64,000 bases of DNA from NCBI GenBank assembly GCA_002355455.1, contig AP017375.1, positions 3,596,001-3,660,000 of the forward strand, written 5' to 3'. The translations under genes and the position numbers were made by a program. Positions within the stretch are counted from its first letter, which is position 1, and each line of letters opens with the position of its first letter. The notes below the pieces were generated by a model that worked only from the letters and a program-made list of their open reading frames with translations, was not told where the DNA came from and did no database searches. The stretch is from Stanieria sp. NIES-3757. GTDB taxonomy: Bacteria > Cyanobacteriota > Cyanobacteriia > Cyanobacteriales > Xenococcaceae. This document shows, piece by piece, positions 55,123 to 64,000 of the stretch.

Positions 55123-57933
55123 ATCTGTCAGCAATCTTGCTTTCCTGAGTAAAAATTTCAACACAGTTTCTTCATTGGCAATGATGTCAACTCTGCCTTC
55201 CATTCCCAATTGAAGCGAACACCGATTATTTCCATGACCTAAAGTAAGACTTTCTGGTTCAATAGTTACTTGATAGAGAGCCGTTTCTCCAGGCTGAATT
55301 TTAGTTTGAGTAGTAGCTGAGGCGACTGCCGTATTATTTTGACCTGGAAATTGGATGGTATCTGGAGAAATTTTATTGACTACACCTTGAATAATTCCGT
55401 AATCTGGATAGGGACAAGCAGATACTCTTAACTGTGCTAGTTGACCTGGTTTTACTTGACTAATATTTTGGGCAGAAACGGAAGCTTTGACAAGCAAAGG
55501 AGTATTAATAGGAGCAATTTGAGCAATTTCTTCCCCTGACACTACTCTTTGACCTGTATTCCTTAAATTAAGTTGAAACAGAATGCCATCGGCAGTAGCT
55601 TTAATAGCAGTTTGATCGAGGTCTTTTTCTAGTTGTTGGAGTTCGTGTTGGTCACGAGATTGCTGTTGTTGAATTTCAATTTGTTGTTGAATCAGTGCTT
55701 CTTTTTCTCTTTGTAAGTTAGCTAGATTAGATTGACCGATCGCTTTTTCTTGAGCAATATTTTCTCTCGCCTTCGCAACTTCGGCGTTACTTGGATTGAG
55801 TGCTGTTTGTACGCTTTGCAGTCTTGCTTGAGCAGCTTGAACAGCTTGTTCTTGTTGTTCAACGGCTACTTGTGCTTCTTCTAATTGATTTTTAGATAAA
55901 GCTCCTGCATGAGCTACTATTTGATAGCGATTTCGTTTGGAGATAGCAGCGTTTAAGGCAGCTTGAATGGATTTTAGATTGGCTTCAGATTCTGTAACTT
56001 CAGCACTAGTAGTAATTAATCGGTCTTGATATTCTCGAAGACGACGACTTAATTCGGCTTCGGCTGAAGCAATTGTGCGATTAAGGCGGTCAGCTTCTGC
56101 CGAGATGCGATGATTCTGTGAGGTTATTTGAGCTTGAATTTGTTTGAGTTGTAAATTGGCTTGCTCAATGTTACTTTCTAACTGGCTTTTGCGGGTTTCT
56201 AGGCGAGAATTATCGATAATAGCTAAAATATCCCCTTTTTTGACGGTTTGATTTTCTTTGACTCGAATATCTACTACTGAGCCTTCCGTTTCGGCTTCTA
56301 CCAGACGTAATTCTCCAGCAGGACGAATGTTTGCTTGAGCTTGAACGGTAACTTTGTAGGGAGTAACAGCAGCAAGAGCGATCGCAATTCCTACCGTACT
56401 AGCGAGAAATAGTCCACCGAGTTGTGTCCACAGACTTATGGGTGGTAAAAAATCATTTTCTTGAACTACAGGTAAAATATTTGGTCTGGCTCTAACTAGA
56501 TTAGATGGTTGTTGAGAATTAACAATCGCTAATGAGGGTTGAGGAGATTCAAACTGTGGTAAAGGTTGTGGCTGTAGCGGTAGATTTGAGTGAGAAGGAA
56601 TAAATTTAACCAAATGGGTGTTTTGTTCTGAATATAAATACTCTCTGATCACATACTTCATCACTATTGGTTCGAGGGTAAAAAGTTGTTGACCATTGTG
56701 ATGGATGATTTCAATCAGCGATCGCCTTAAGAGAGATTCTAAAGCTTTGGTAATTTCTGAAGTGTATACTTCGATTTGAAGTTCCTGTTGTAATTGTTCG
56801 CGGGTAATTGGTTGAGTATGACGAGCCAGAATTTTCATAATCTGTTGCTCGAATTCCGATAAACGTTGAAACTGTCGATCTAAGAGATTTTTAGAAGCAT
56901 CATCGACAATCACCTCTAGATAAGTTTCTTGGTCAAAAAATTCAATCACACTACCAGCAAACACATCTTTAATAGTGCTTGCTACCAATTTAAGTTTTCT
57001 GGGGTTACCGCGATAGAGCGTAATAATTTTGTCCCAAAGGTGTTCATCCGACAAACCCTTAGCTTTTAAAATCTCCCTTGCTGATTTTCCCAAGCCAGAT
57101 AAAGGTAAACAGCGAACCAAATTCCCTGACAACAGAGCAATTTCAGCAGGTTTTTCAGAACTATTAATAACTAAGCAACTTTGATGGGGTACTTCGGCGA
57201 TTGTCTTCAGCAGTAGTTGATAGGGTTGGTATTCTTCTGGTTTCTCCATTACTAACTGCCAATCATCCAAAACTAATAAACAACGAGCAGTCCGCAAATA
57301 TTTAATTAACTGAGAAATACTACTATAGGTATCTTGTGCTAAATTAGTTGCTCTTCCAGCAGCAAAAAATTGAATTAATTCGGCTAAAAGTTGCTGAAAA
57401 GAAAGACAACAACGCAAACTTCGCCAGATTACAAAGTCAAACTCCCGTTGAATCTCTTTGGCTACCTTAGATGTTAAAACAGTCTTACCAATACCCACCA
57501 TCCCGACAATAGCTACTAATCGACATCTCTCCCGAACAATCCAGTGTTTGAGAGTTTGTTGTTCCTGAGAACGTCCATAGAAAATTGAGACATCTGGTGC
57601 ATTTTCCCAATCTTGGCGTGACTGACAAATTTTGTATCCTGCTGCTTCTAGCCATTCAGGAATATCTCTGTAACTTTCCACTTCCTTGGGGGTTCTACCC
57701 GTCATGATTTGGATACATCGATGTAACCTCCAAGTTAGGTTAATAATCAATCCATAGGATTCTCCATTGAGATGACTGGCTATCTGTTCGGGACTGTAAC
57801 CGCAAAGCAATCCCCGCAAACAAGTTTTTTCCAGAGGAGTAAGAGGCTGTTGATTATTCTGGTTTTGTCGAGCAAGATTAATATCAACGTACAGTCTTAA
57901 AAGTTCCCAGTAAGTTTCAGCTTCAGAAAACAT
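55117..57933 (-). CDS. NB-ARC (STAND) NTPase fused to an HlyD-type membrane-fusion protein
   Basis: This is a 938-residue fusion in one uninterrupted frame. Residues about 1-115 are a helical domain like those on cyanobacterial NTPases (QPLTPLEKTCLRGLLCGYSPEQIA). NB-ARC spans about 120-340, with Walker A GMVGIGKT at 144-151 and Walker B LLVLDDW at 219-225. A winged-helix segment covers 355-430, followed by a Pro/Gln linker. One membrane helix lies at about 501-523. The periplasmic HlyD part comprises a lipoyl half (VVDIRVKENQTVKKGDILAI), a coiled coil of about 150 residues, a second lipoyl half and a beta-barrel. Topology fits a cytosolic NTPase. The gene follows the C39 ABC exporter by 20 bases, so it should be the exporter's adaptor with a built-in regulatory NTPase. 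Confidence 0.85.
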   Translation of the reverse strand: MFSEAETYWELLRLYVDINLARQNQNNQQPLTPLEKTCLRGLLCGYSPEQIASHLNGESYGLIINLTWRLHRCIQIMTGRTPKEVESYRDIPEWLEAAGYKICQSRQDWENAPDVSIFYGRSQEQQTLKHWIVRERCRLVAIVGMVGIGKTVLTSKVAKEIQREFDFVIWRSLRCCLSFQQLLAELIQFFAAGRATNLAQDTYSSISQLIKYLRTARCLLVLDDWQLVMEKPEEYQPYQLLLKTIAEVPHQSCLVINSSEKPAEIALLSGNLVRCLPLSGLGKSAREILKAKGLSDEHLWDKIITLYRGNPRKLKLVASTIKDVFAGSVIEFFDQETYLEVIVDDASKNLLDRQFQRLSEFEQQIMKILARHTQPITREQLQQELQIEVYTSEITKALESLLRRSLIEIIHHNGQQLFTLEPIVMKYVIREYLYSEQNTHLVKFIPSHSNLPLQPQPLPQFESPQPSLAIVNSQQPSNLVRARPNILPVVQENDFLPPISLWTQLGGLFLASTVGIAIALAAVTPYKVTVQAQANIRPAGELRLVEAETEGSVVDIRVKENQTVKKGDILAIIDNSRLETRKSQLESNIEQANLQLKQIQAQITSQNHRISAEADRLNRTIASAEAELSRRLREYQDRLITTSAEVTESEANLKSIQAALNAAISKRNRYQIVAHAGALSKNQLEEAQVAVEQQEQAVQAAQARLQSVQTALNPSNAEVAKARENIAQEKAIGQSNLANLQREKEALIQQQIEIQQQQSRDQHELQQLEKDLDQTAIKATADGILFQLNLRNTGQRVVSGEEIAQIAPINTPLLVKASVSAQNISQVKPGQLAQLRVSACPYPDYGIIQGVVNKISPDTIQFPGQNNTAVASATTQTKIQPGETALYQVTIEPESLTLGHGNNRCSLQLGMEGRVDIIANEETVLKFLLRKARLLTDL

Positions 57934-57953
57934 TTCTTTTTATCTCATAACAA

Positions 57954-60101
57954 TCAAAGCATCAAAAATTTCAAATGTTCTCCAGCCTGATAACGTAATT
58001 TAGCTAGAGAACCTTGAACTTGTAAACGTCCTTGCTCTAGTAGTACAATCCAATCTGCTCGTCCAATTACTGGCGGACGGTGGCTAATCATAATTGTGGT
58101 TTTACCCTGTCGATGAAACAACAGATTTTCTAAAACTTCAGCTTCACTAACTGGGTCGAGCGCACCAGTAGATTCATCTAAAATTAAAACTGGTGGATTG
58201 TTGACAATTGCCCTTGCGATCGCTAATCTTTGTCTTTGTCCTCCAGATAAATTAGAACCAAACTCTCCTAAAACAGTTTGATATTTATCGGGTAGTTTAC
58301 TAATAAATTCATCAGCACCAGTAATTTGACACGCTTCGACAATACACTCAAAGGAAATTTCGGGATTACCTAAACGAAAATTTTCTGTAATCGACCGACT
58401 CCAAAAATGAGCATCTTGAGGAACTAAAACCACTTGTTGACGCAGACAATCTAGAGACAAGTCTTGTTGGTTGTAAATACCGAAGCGGATATTACCAGAC
58501 TGAGGAGGATATAATCCTGCAATCATTTTGGCTAAAGTGCTTTTGCCACAGCCAGATTTACCAATCAAAGCAATCACTTGTCCGCCAGGAATAGTAAGGG
58601 AAAAGTCTTCTAAAAGGTCAACTCTGCCAGGATGGTGAAAGTTGAGATTGGTACAAATAATATTGATATTGTCAGGAATTCTCACCCAAGGTTTTGGTTG
58701 TTCTTCAACAATTTCTGGTGTAGCATCAATTACTTCCGTAAGTCGTTGGGTAGCAGTTTTAACTCTGGTAAATTCATCGACAAAACTAATTGCCGTACTA
58801 ATAAAAGTAGTGAAATTGGTGTTCATGCTGTTGAATGCCAACAATTGACCAATAGTCAACTCTTTACCAATCACTAAGCTGCTACCAAACCAAAGCAAGG
58901 CAATACTGCCAACATTAGAAACCAAGGTTGAAAAAGTCCCGTTAACGATACCAATTTGCATTGTGCTGAAAGTAAAATTGGCAAAGCGACTAAAACGGTT
59001 TTGTAATTCCTCCCAAAATTGAGGTTCAGCAGCCGTAGTTTTGAGTGTGATCGCACCTTTAAAGGTTTCTACCAAAACACCTTGATTTTCTGCTGATAGT
59101 ACTAGAAGGCTACGAGTCTTTTGGTGGAGAGTGGGTAAAAAAACTATAGTAGAAACAGTCATCACAAGAGCGATCGCTATTCCTACCAATGCAAGTTTGG
59201 CACTGTAAAACACCATGAAACTTAAGGAAACCACCGCAATAAAAAATTGACTGGGTAAACTAACCACTACTTGGGAAACAAGTTGATTAATGGCTTGAAT
59301 ATCTTCTAAACGGCTGACAACCTCACCGCTACGACGGGATTCGTAGTATTGCAAAGGTAATCGTAAAATTTGCCTGCCAAACTCCAGAATCAACCCTAAT
59401 TGCAATCGTTGAGAAAAGTGAGCGATCAAGTTAGATTGAACCAATTGAAGGTTACTACTAACGAAGTGCATTATTACTACAGCAATGGCAACTCTAGTTA
59501 GTAATTGATTATCCCCACGAACTAAAACATCATCAGTTAAAATTTGCAATAAAAAGGGAGAAGCAAGAGATAATAAACCCAAGATGGAGTTAAGTAGTAA
59601 AGCCTGACCAACGATACCCCGATAAGGCAAAACTCGCTTTAAAAAACGCCCAAAACCCCCTATTTTGTCTTTTTCATCTTTCTGCGTAAAAAAGCGGATC
59701 GGATCGGGTTCTAGAAGCAGCATTACCCCATCTAGCCAAGCTTCTCCTAACGATTTGGTATCTAAATAGCGAATCCCAGTAGCAGGGTCGGCAATAATGT
59801 ATTTTTTGCCTTTTTTCCCGTATAAAACTACCCAATGATAACCTTTCCAGTGAATAATCGCTGGCAGAGGCATAGCTTGTTTATTAATGACTTCAAACGA
59901 AACTTTGACTCCTCGGGCATTAAAACCTAGTCTGTTTGCTCCTTGTTTTAATCCCAATAAAGTAGTGCCTTGCTGTCCTGTTCCTACTGCTTCTCGAATA
60001 CAATTAATCGTAAAGGTTTTACCATAGTATTTGGTAATAGAAGCTAGACAAGCTGCACCACAGTCTTCTTCACTGTGTTGTCTAACCGACTGGTATTTCA
60101 T
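57954..60101 (-). CDS. ABC exporter with N-terminal C39 peptidase domain
   Basis: This 715-residue exporter cuts double-glycine leaders and exports the peptide. The C39 peptidase is at residues 1-130 with catalytic Cys14 (EEDCGAACLAS), His89 (HWKGYHWVVL) and Asp105 (ADPATG). The membrane domain lies at about 160-450. The ATPase has Walker A GKSGCGKST, signature LSGGQRQRLAIARA and Walker B VLILDEST. It is the LanT-type partner of the LanM/LanA genes upstream, and 20 bases separate it from the adaptor gene. It may also carry the RTX protein, but C39 processing fits the small precursor better. Confidence 0.93.
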   Translation of the reverse strand: MKYQSVRQHSEEDCGAACLASITKYYGKTFTINCIREAVGTGQQGTTLLGLKQGANRLGFNARGVKVSFEVINKQAMPLPAIIHWKGYHWVVLYGKKGKKYIIADPATGIRYLDTKSLGEAWLDGVMLLLEPDPIRFFTQKDEKDKIGGFGRFLKRVLPYRGIVGQALLLNSILGLLSLASPFLLQILTDDVLVRGDNQLLTRVAIAVVIMHFVSSNLQLVQSNLIAHFSQRLQLGLILEFGRQILRLPLQYYESRRSGEVVSRLEDIQAINQLVSQVVVSLPSQFFIAVVSLSFMVFYSAKLALVGIAIALVMTVSTIVFLPTLHQKTRSLLVLSAENQGVLVETFKGAITLKTTAAEPQFWEELQNRFSRFANFTFSTMQIGIVNGTFSTLVSNVGSIALLWFGSSLVIGKELTIGQLLAFNSMNTNFTTFISTAISFVDEFTRVKTATQRLTEVIDATPEIVEEQPKPWVRIPDNINIICTNLNFHHPGRVDLLEDFSLTIPGGQVIALIGKSGCGKSTLAKMIAGLYPPQSGNIRFGIYNQQDLSLDCLRQQVVLVPQDAHFWSRSITENFRLGNPEISFECIVEACQITGADEFISKLPDKYQTVLGEFGSNLSGGQRQRLAIARAIVNNPPVLILDESTGALDPVSEAEVLENLLFHRQGKTTIMISHRPPVIGRADWIVLLEQGRLQVQGSLAKLRYQAGEHLKFLML

Positions 60102-60249
60102 TAGTGGATGATTCAGAGTTAATCAACTTCGACAAAAAAATCTTGGCAAGATTTAAAAAATGATTGATTATCGCGATCTTTTTTAGCTTTTGGGTGAAAT
60201 TAAACTTAAATCAAACTATTGGTCAAATTCTTTTTTCTATTTCAGATAA

Positions 60250-60993
60250 CTACCCTGCTTCAATTCCCAAACCTAAGCTTTTAAGAACAGTTCGAGAAAC
60301 TCCATCTTCAAAAACAAGATTAAATTGATTAACTTCTGCCAAAATACCAATCAATTCGTCGCCTTGATAAATTGCTGTACCTGAAATCTGATTAATCGGA
60401 GAAGCACCCAAAGTATAATCTCCCAAGTCCAGAAAAACGCTATCCTGACCTTTTTGAAAATCGGTAATTACAACATAATCTTGATTGCCAGCAACAGAAT
60501 AAGCATTACCAAGATGATCTCCCAACAAAAATCGATCCGAACCAGAAGCACCTGTAAGGCGATCAATCTCTATGTGATTTCCTCTCTGACCTCCAGCAAT
60601 AATATCATTGCCAGTACCACCAAAGACAGAGTCATTACCTACGCCACCTTGGAGGGTATCATTACCAGTACCAGCATACAATTCGTCATTGCCATTACCA
60701 CCATTTAAGTAGTCATTGCCAATCTCATCATGACTACTACTAAAACCAAGGATATCGTTGCCATTCCCCCCATATAAACTGTCATTATCCCAACTGCCGA
60801 TTACAACATCGTTACCATCTCCACCATGTAAAAGATCATTGCCATAATCACCATACAAATAATCATTATCATCATTACCATTTAAGGTATCGTTGCCATT
60901 ATCTCCAAACACAGTGTCGTCACCAGCAAGCGCATTAATCAAATTAGCACCTGAATCTCCAAAGATTAGGTCATTGCCGTTAGTAGGATCCAT
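60250..60993 (-). CDS. RTX-type calcium-binding repeat protein
   Basis: This 247-residue protein has no Sec signal. Residues about 1-140 are glycine- and aspartate-rich nonapeptide repeats (GNDLIFGDSG, GDDTVFGDNGNDTLNG, GGDGNDVVIG, GGTGNDIIAGG) that form a Ca2+-bound beta roll outside the cell. The C-terminal part (about 150-247) lacks repeats and may hold the secretion signal for a type I system. It sits between the precursor gene and the exporter, an unusual position. It may be cargo of the same exporter. Confidence 0.88.
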   Translation of the reverse strand: MDPTNGNDLIFGDSGANLINALAGDDTVFGDNGNDTLNGNDDNDYLYGDYGNDLLHGGDGNDVVIGSWDNDSLYGGNGNDILGFSSSHDEIGNDYLNGGNGNDELYAGTGNDTLQGGVGNDSVFGGTGNDIIAGGQRGNHIEIDRLTGASGSDRFLLGDHLGNAYSVAGNQDYVVITDFQKGQDSVFLDLGDYTLGASPINQISGTAIYQGDELIGILAEVNQFNLVFEDGVSRTVLKSLGLGIEAG

Positions 60994-61388
60994 ATTAATC
61001 TTTCCTCTAATTCTTAACTAAGAGTTGTTACTACAGCAATCAATAATTAAGTTAAAAGCAAGCCCATTACTCTAAAGCTTTTTAAGGCAAAAAATATCTT
61101 TTGCAGACATCATGTTTTTCTTGAAATTAGAAATAATCAAATTCCTTAAAATAGATTGAAATAATTCGCTAAAGACGTATCATGCTACATCTATACAATT
61201 GAAAGGAAAATTGCTTTAAGAAAATTTGGTACTTTTAATTATTCTTTTGCTAAGTAACTACAATAAAGATAACGAGTAACTCAGCAAGAATTCACCTAAT
61301 TTCCATTAGCATTTTATTAGGTCTAGGGCGATCGCTCTACAATCTTTCTTGCTAGTGGAATTTTTGATTTAGTTTCTAAACAATTGAT
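60994..61388. other. Gap between RTX and precursor genes
   Basis: I looked for a second leader peptide or precursor in this 395-base gap on both strands and found none. A weak inverted repeat, CCTAAT with ATTAGG, lies near 61294-61320. The promoter of the RTX gene is presumably here. Confidence 0.5.
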
Positions 61389-61664
61389 TTAAAAAAATCG
61401 GTTGATGCAAACTCCATTTTTGATGTTCTTGGTAATGGCACAGTTAAAATTTTGTTTGGTAATACAAACCTGAGAATGGTGAGAGTTGATCGTACAATTG
61501 CCCCAAGAAATAATTGTTAAACCGCCGACAATAAGTTCCATTTCTCGATCACAAAGTTCAATTATTCCCACAGGATTTTCTGGTAAACGCGATCGCATTT
61601 CTTCACTGAGACTGTACCAATAATCTTCATCTTTCCAAGCATTAATAATCTCTTGGTTAGACAT
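61389..61664 (-). CDS. Class II lanthipeptide precursor
   Basis: This 91-residue peptide has a mersacidin-type leader. Residues 1-48 include YSLSEEMRSRLPENPVGII, then ELCDREMELIVGG with the Gly-Gly cleavage site at 47-48. The 43-residue core has Cys at core positions 9, 19, 27 and 38, with Thr at 2, 10, 21 and 30 and Ser at 5, 13 and 16, so up to four thioether rings could form. The LanM gene is 58 bases upstream on the same strand and the C39 exporter is downstream. Modification is inferred from context; ring topology cannot be read. Confidence 0.88.
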   Translation of the reverse strand: MSNQEIINAWKDEDYWYSLSEEMRSRLPENPVGIIELCDREMELIVGGLTIISWGNCTINSHHSQVCITKQNFNCAITKNIKNGVCINRFF

Positions 61665-61722
61665 AGTTTTACTCCTAAACTACAGATCATATTTAGTTAG
61701 GCAAGTTAATTAAAGTTTGAAT

Positions 61723-64000
61723 TCAAGTTAAAGCGGTTTCTTGCTCGCATACTTGTTGATGTCTGATGTCTTTCGACTTTGGTGGTTCAAACAACAATAC
61801 AGAAGGAATAAGTTGTGGTTCAGCTAAACGCAGTAATTGATAGCCAATGCCTGCTAGTCCTGTCATCAATCCTGGTGTTTCCACTCCTAACGGTACACCA
61901 CAAAGCCATCCATCTTTCTCAATACTGTTGAGGACAACGCTAGTAAAACGCTCAACCTGAGTTTGCCACTGGGGTTGATTGAGAACTAAGCTAGCTTGCA
62001 GTAGTAATTCTAAATTACCTAAATCTCCATGACAGAGAGAATGATTGCTACCAAATCCACCTTTGAGAGTGGTTTGAAGAGCGGTATTGATCTCTGCACG
62101 TATTTCAGCATTATCAAGATAGCTCAAAGCATGTAGTCTAGCTAATCCAATTCCTACTGCGCCATGACACCAGGCAATCATACAACTCGCTCGGTTTTGA
62201 TTACGAGCTAAAACTGAATTGCTAAAATTGCGTAAGTCTGGCCAATTACCCACTTCAGGTAGAAAAAGACTACGTTCGTAAGAAATCGCTTCAACTGCTG
62301 CTGTTTTAAACCGTTTTTGACCTGTTACTGCCCATAATTCCAGCAAGGCTAAGGCTATTCCCGCAGCACCATGAGCTAAACCAGTTAGTGGTTTTGATTC
62401 TGAAGTTGGTATTGTCCAACCAATACCTTGAGGCATTTTTTGAGCTTGAGCAATTAAATGGTCACCACAAGCAATAGCATTTGCTAAGGTCGATTCAGAA
62501 GCAGTACAACGATACAGTGACAGTAAACTAAGTAAGCATCCGCCTGCACCAGCAATAAAATCTAAACCCCGATCTTGCTCAATTAAAGGAGGTAAAAGCT
62601 TAACTAATTCTTCTACTTGGGTCAATAAATCTGGTTTGTCCCACAGTATTCCTAATTGTGTCAGAGTGTAAATTATGCCTCCCCAACCATCATAAGCACC
62701 AATTGATTTGAGCAATGATTTATTTTGTTCTAGTTGGCTTGTGATTGTTTTTAATGCAGCTTGCGCTAAAGCAGTATAGCGTTGTTCTTGAGCGAGCGCA
62801 CCTAAATAAGCTAAAAACAGAGTAATTCCTGGTAAGCCATTATAAAAATCTAATCCTAAAGGCACAAGACTCCAATAGCGATCGCCTGTAGCAGTTAAAC
62901 CAATCCAGATAGCATCATCTTGACCGTACAGTGCCAGTTGTTCTAAGCGATCTGCGATCGCAATAGCAGCTTTTAATAATTGTTCGCGATTAACTATACT
63001 GTGCGGTTCACTCAGGCGATAATGGGGAAGTTTGGCTTGTTCGGAAGACATTGCCAGCGAAGCTAAAGAAGCCTTAATAAAATGAATTTGCTGTTTAAGG
63101 TCGTTCTCGTTCAAGTTTTGTAAGCGACGTTGAACTAGTTCCAAACCCGATTCTGTGCAAAAATCAACAATGCGATCGCCAGAACTAGTAAATAAATCGT
63201 GGGAATTGGGATGTATAGTAAACATCGGAACGTCACCATTCCACAGATCTTGACGTTCGGCATGGATCACTTTAATCAGGTGGGATTGATGCTCGATTCC
63301 AAACCAAAGGCGATCGAATAAACGTTCTCTCTCCAGTGCATTACGCAACATTTTGGGATGGTTGCCATCCTTCAACAACATCGCGTAAAGTCTGGTTGGA
63401 CGGAGAAGAAAACGCGCTTCATCATGAGCAAATTTTGCCAAAATTCCCTCACTAGAAAGCAACTCATCTCGATGTTGCAGCAATAGATGATAAATCTTAG
63501 TAAATCCATCAACTATAGCCTCAGCATAATCCAGCACATCAACTTCTTTCTCGTTTAATTTAGGTCGATTATGTGCCTCTGGTAGCTTCATGCGTTTACG
63601 CTTTAGTCGCATTTGGTCTGTCCCAATTTCTTCCCAATAAGGAAGTTCACTAGGTGATAGTTGTCCATCTTGACCACCTAAACCACTAATATCAAGACCA
63701 TCATTCTCGCCATTCGACCAAATACGCTGTGGTAATAAACCAATCCGTAAAACAGAATCGTTATAAAGAACTTCACTAGCCAGTAAATGGGATTGAGTCA
63801 GATCGATGTTGCTAGTTCGAGGACGGAAAAGAGATTCTAAATCTACTAAAACTGGATGTTCGCCAGCAGCAATCAAGTTTTCATTGTGAAAATCGTTTGC
63901 TTCTAAAACATAGAGGAGAGCTAAATAACCTCCCTGTCTCTCATAAAAACGCTCAATTTCTGTTGCTGAGGTACAACTATCAGCCATGATAAATTCTACC
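61723..64000 (-). CDS. Class II lanthipeptide synthetase LanM (5' end beyond window)
   Basis: LanM dehydrates Ser/Thr and cyclises with Cys. Here the frame is still open at the window edge, with residues VEFI preceding the first internal Met at 63987, so the N-terminal third (much of the dehydratase domain) is outside. The visible part starts with the end of the dehydratase (RQGGYLALLYVLEANDFHNEN, then HPVLVDLESLF). It continues into the LanC cyclase domain from about window residue 350, with zinc ligands in WCHGAVGIGLA and LCHGDLGN. The C-terminus ends normally. It acts on the adjacent precursor. Confidence 0.92.
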   Translation of the reverse strand, partial: VEFIMADSCTSATEIERFYERQGGYLALLYVLEANDFHNENLIAAGEHPVLVDLESLFRPRTSNIDLTQSHLLASEVLYNDSVLRIGLLPQRIWSNGENDGLDISGLGGQDGQLSPSELPYWEEIGTDQMRLKRKRMKLPEAHNRPKLNEKEVDVLDYAEAIVDGFTKIYHLLLQHRDELLSSEGILAKFAHDEARFLLRPTRLYAMLLKDGNHPKMLRNALERERLFDRLWFGIEHQSHLIKVIHAERQDLWNGDVPMFTIHPNSHDLFTSSGDRIVDFCTESGLELVQRRLQNLNENDLKQQIHFIKASLASLAMSSEQAKLPHYRLSEPHSIVNREQLLKAAIAIADRLEQLALYGQDDAIWIGLTATGDRYWSLVPLGLDFYNGLPGITLFLAYLGALAQEQRYTALAQAALKTITSQLEQNKSLLKSIGAYDGWGGIIYTLTQLGILWDKPDLLTQVEELVKLLPPLIEQDRGLDFIAGAGGCLLSLLSLYRCTASESTLANAIACGDHLIAQAQKMPQGIGWTIPTSESKPLTGLAHGAAGIALALLELWAVTGQKRFKTAAVEAISYERSLFLPEVGNWPDLRNFSNSVLARNQNRASCMIAWCHGAVGIGLARLHALSYLDNAEIRAEINTALQTTLKGGFGSNHSLCHGDLGNLELLLQASLVLNQPQWQTQVERFTSVVLNSIEKDGWLCGVPLGVETPGLMTGLAGIGYQLLRLAEPQLIPSVLLFEPPKSKDIRHQQVCEQETALT

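Overview
The window is a low-GC chromosomal segment from a cyanobacterium. The HIP1 palindrome GCGATCGC occurs throughout. The order tRNA-Trp, secE, nusG, rplK, rplA, rplJ, rplL, the sepF-proC pair, the ctaA/ctaB cluster divergent from ctaCDE, ComFB-type and DUF5132 proteins, and STRR-type heptamer repeats are all cyanobacterial traits. I cannot name the genus; a unicellular or pleurocapsalean lineage is a guess.

Layout. 0-14.6 kb is mostly housekeeping: a secreted repeat protein, a two-gene ABC exporter, YjbQ, SepF, ProC, a cytochrome P450, an RlmD-type methyltransferase, an RsbW-like kinase, an RND pump, tRNA-Cys, a ZntB-type transporter and a Uma2 protein. 14.7-34.0 kb is an accessory island centred on cation transport. 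It holds five proteins with HMA2-like ferredoxin-fold domains that lack CxxC (two stand-alone, one fused to a transposase-type HTH, one on a type II P-type ATPase, one on a PAP2 phosphatase), two DUF5132 proteins, MgtE, a frameshifted MetK-like gene with altered active-site positions, a WD40 protein, an RCK-gated K+ channel and a glycine-zipper protein with eight 16-residue repeats. A 1,152-bp IS4-type element with a 9-bp target duplication and a 107-bp MITE-like element lie in it. 34.3-38.4 kb is the translation and secretion block, with an L10 leader before rplJ.

38.4-45.7 kb holds a decayed methyltransferase, a frameshifted Uma2 gene, an Fe-S aldo/keto reductase carrying an in-frame foreign insertion, a bifunctional nuclease, riboflavin synthase, a ComFB protein and two Mla-type lipid transport genes. 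45.9-52.0 kb encodes heme A synthesis (ctaB, ctaA) and cytochrome c oxidase (ctaCDE). Next come an internally deleted SulP transporter with a tandem Usp protein, and a hexapeptide-repeat acyltransferase.

55.1-64.0 kb, all on the minus strand, is a class II lanthipeptide cluster: LanM (cut by the window edge), a double-glycine precursor with a four-Cys core, an RTX calcium-binding protein, a C39-peptidase ABC exporter, and a membrane-fusion protein whose cytosolic N-terminus is a complete NB-ARC (STAND) NTPase module. That fusion and the HMA2/cation island are the best candidates for undescribed biology. A recurring theme is short palindromic GC-rich DNA inserted in frame into coding genes.
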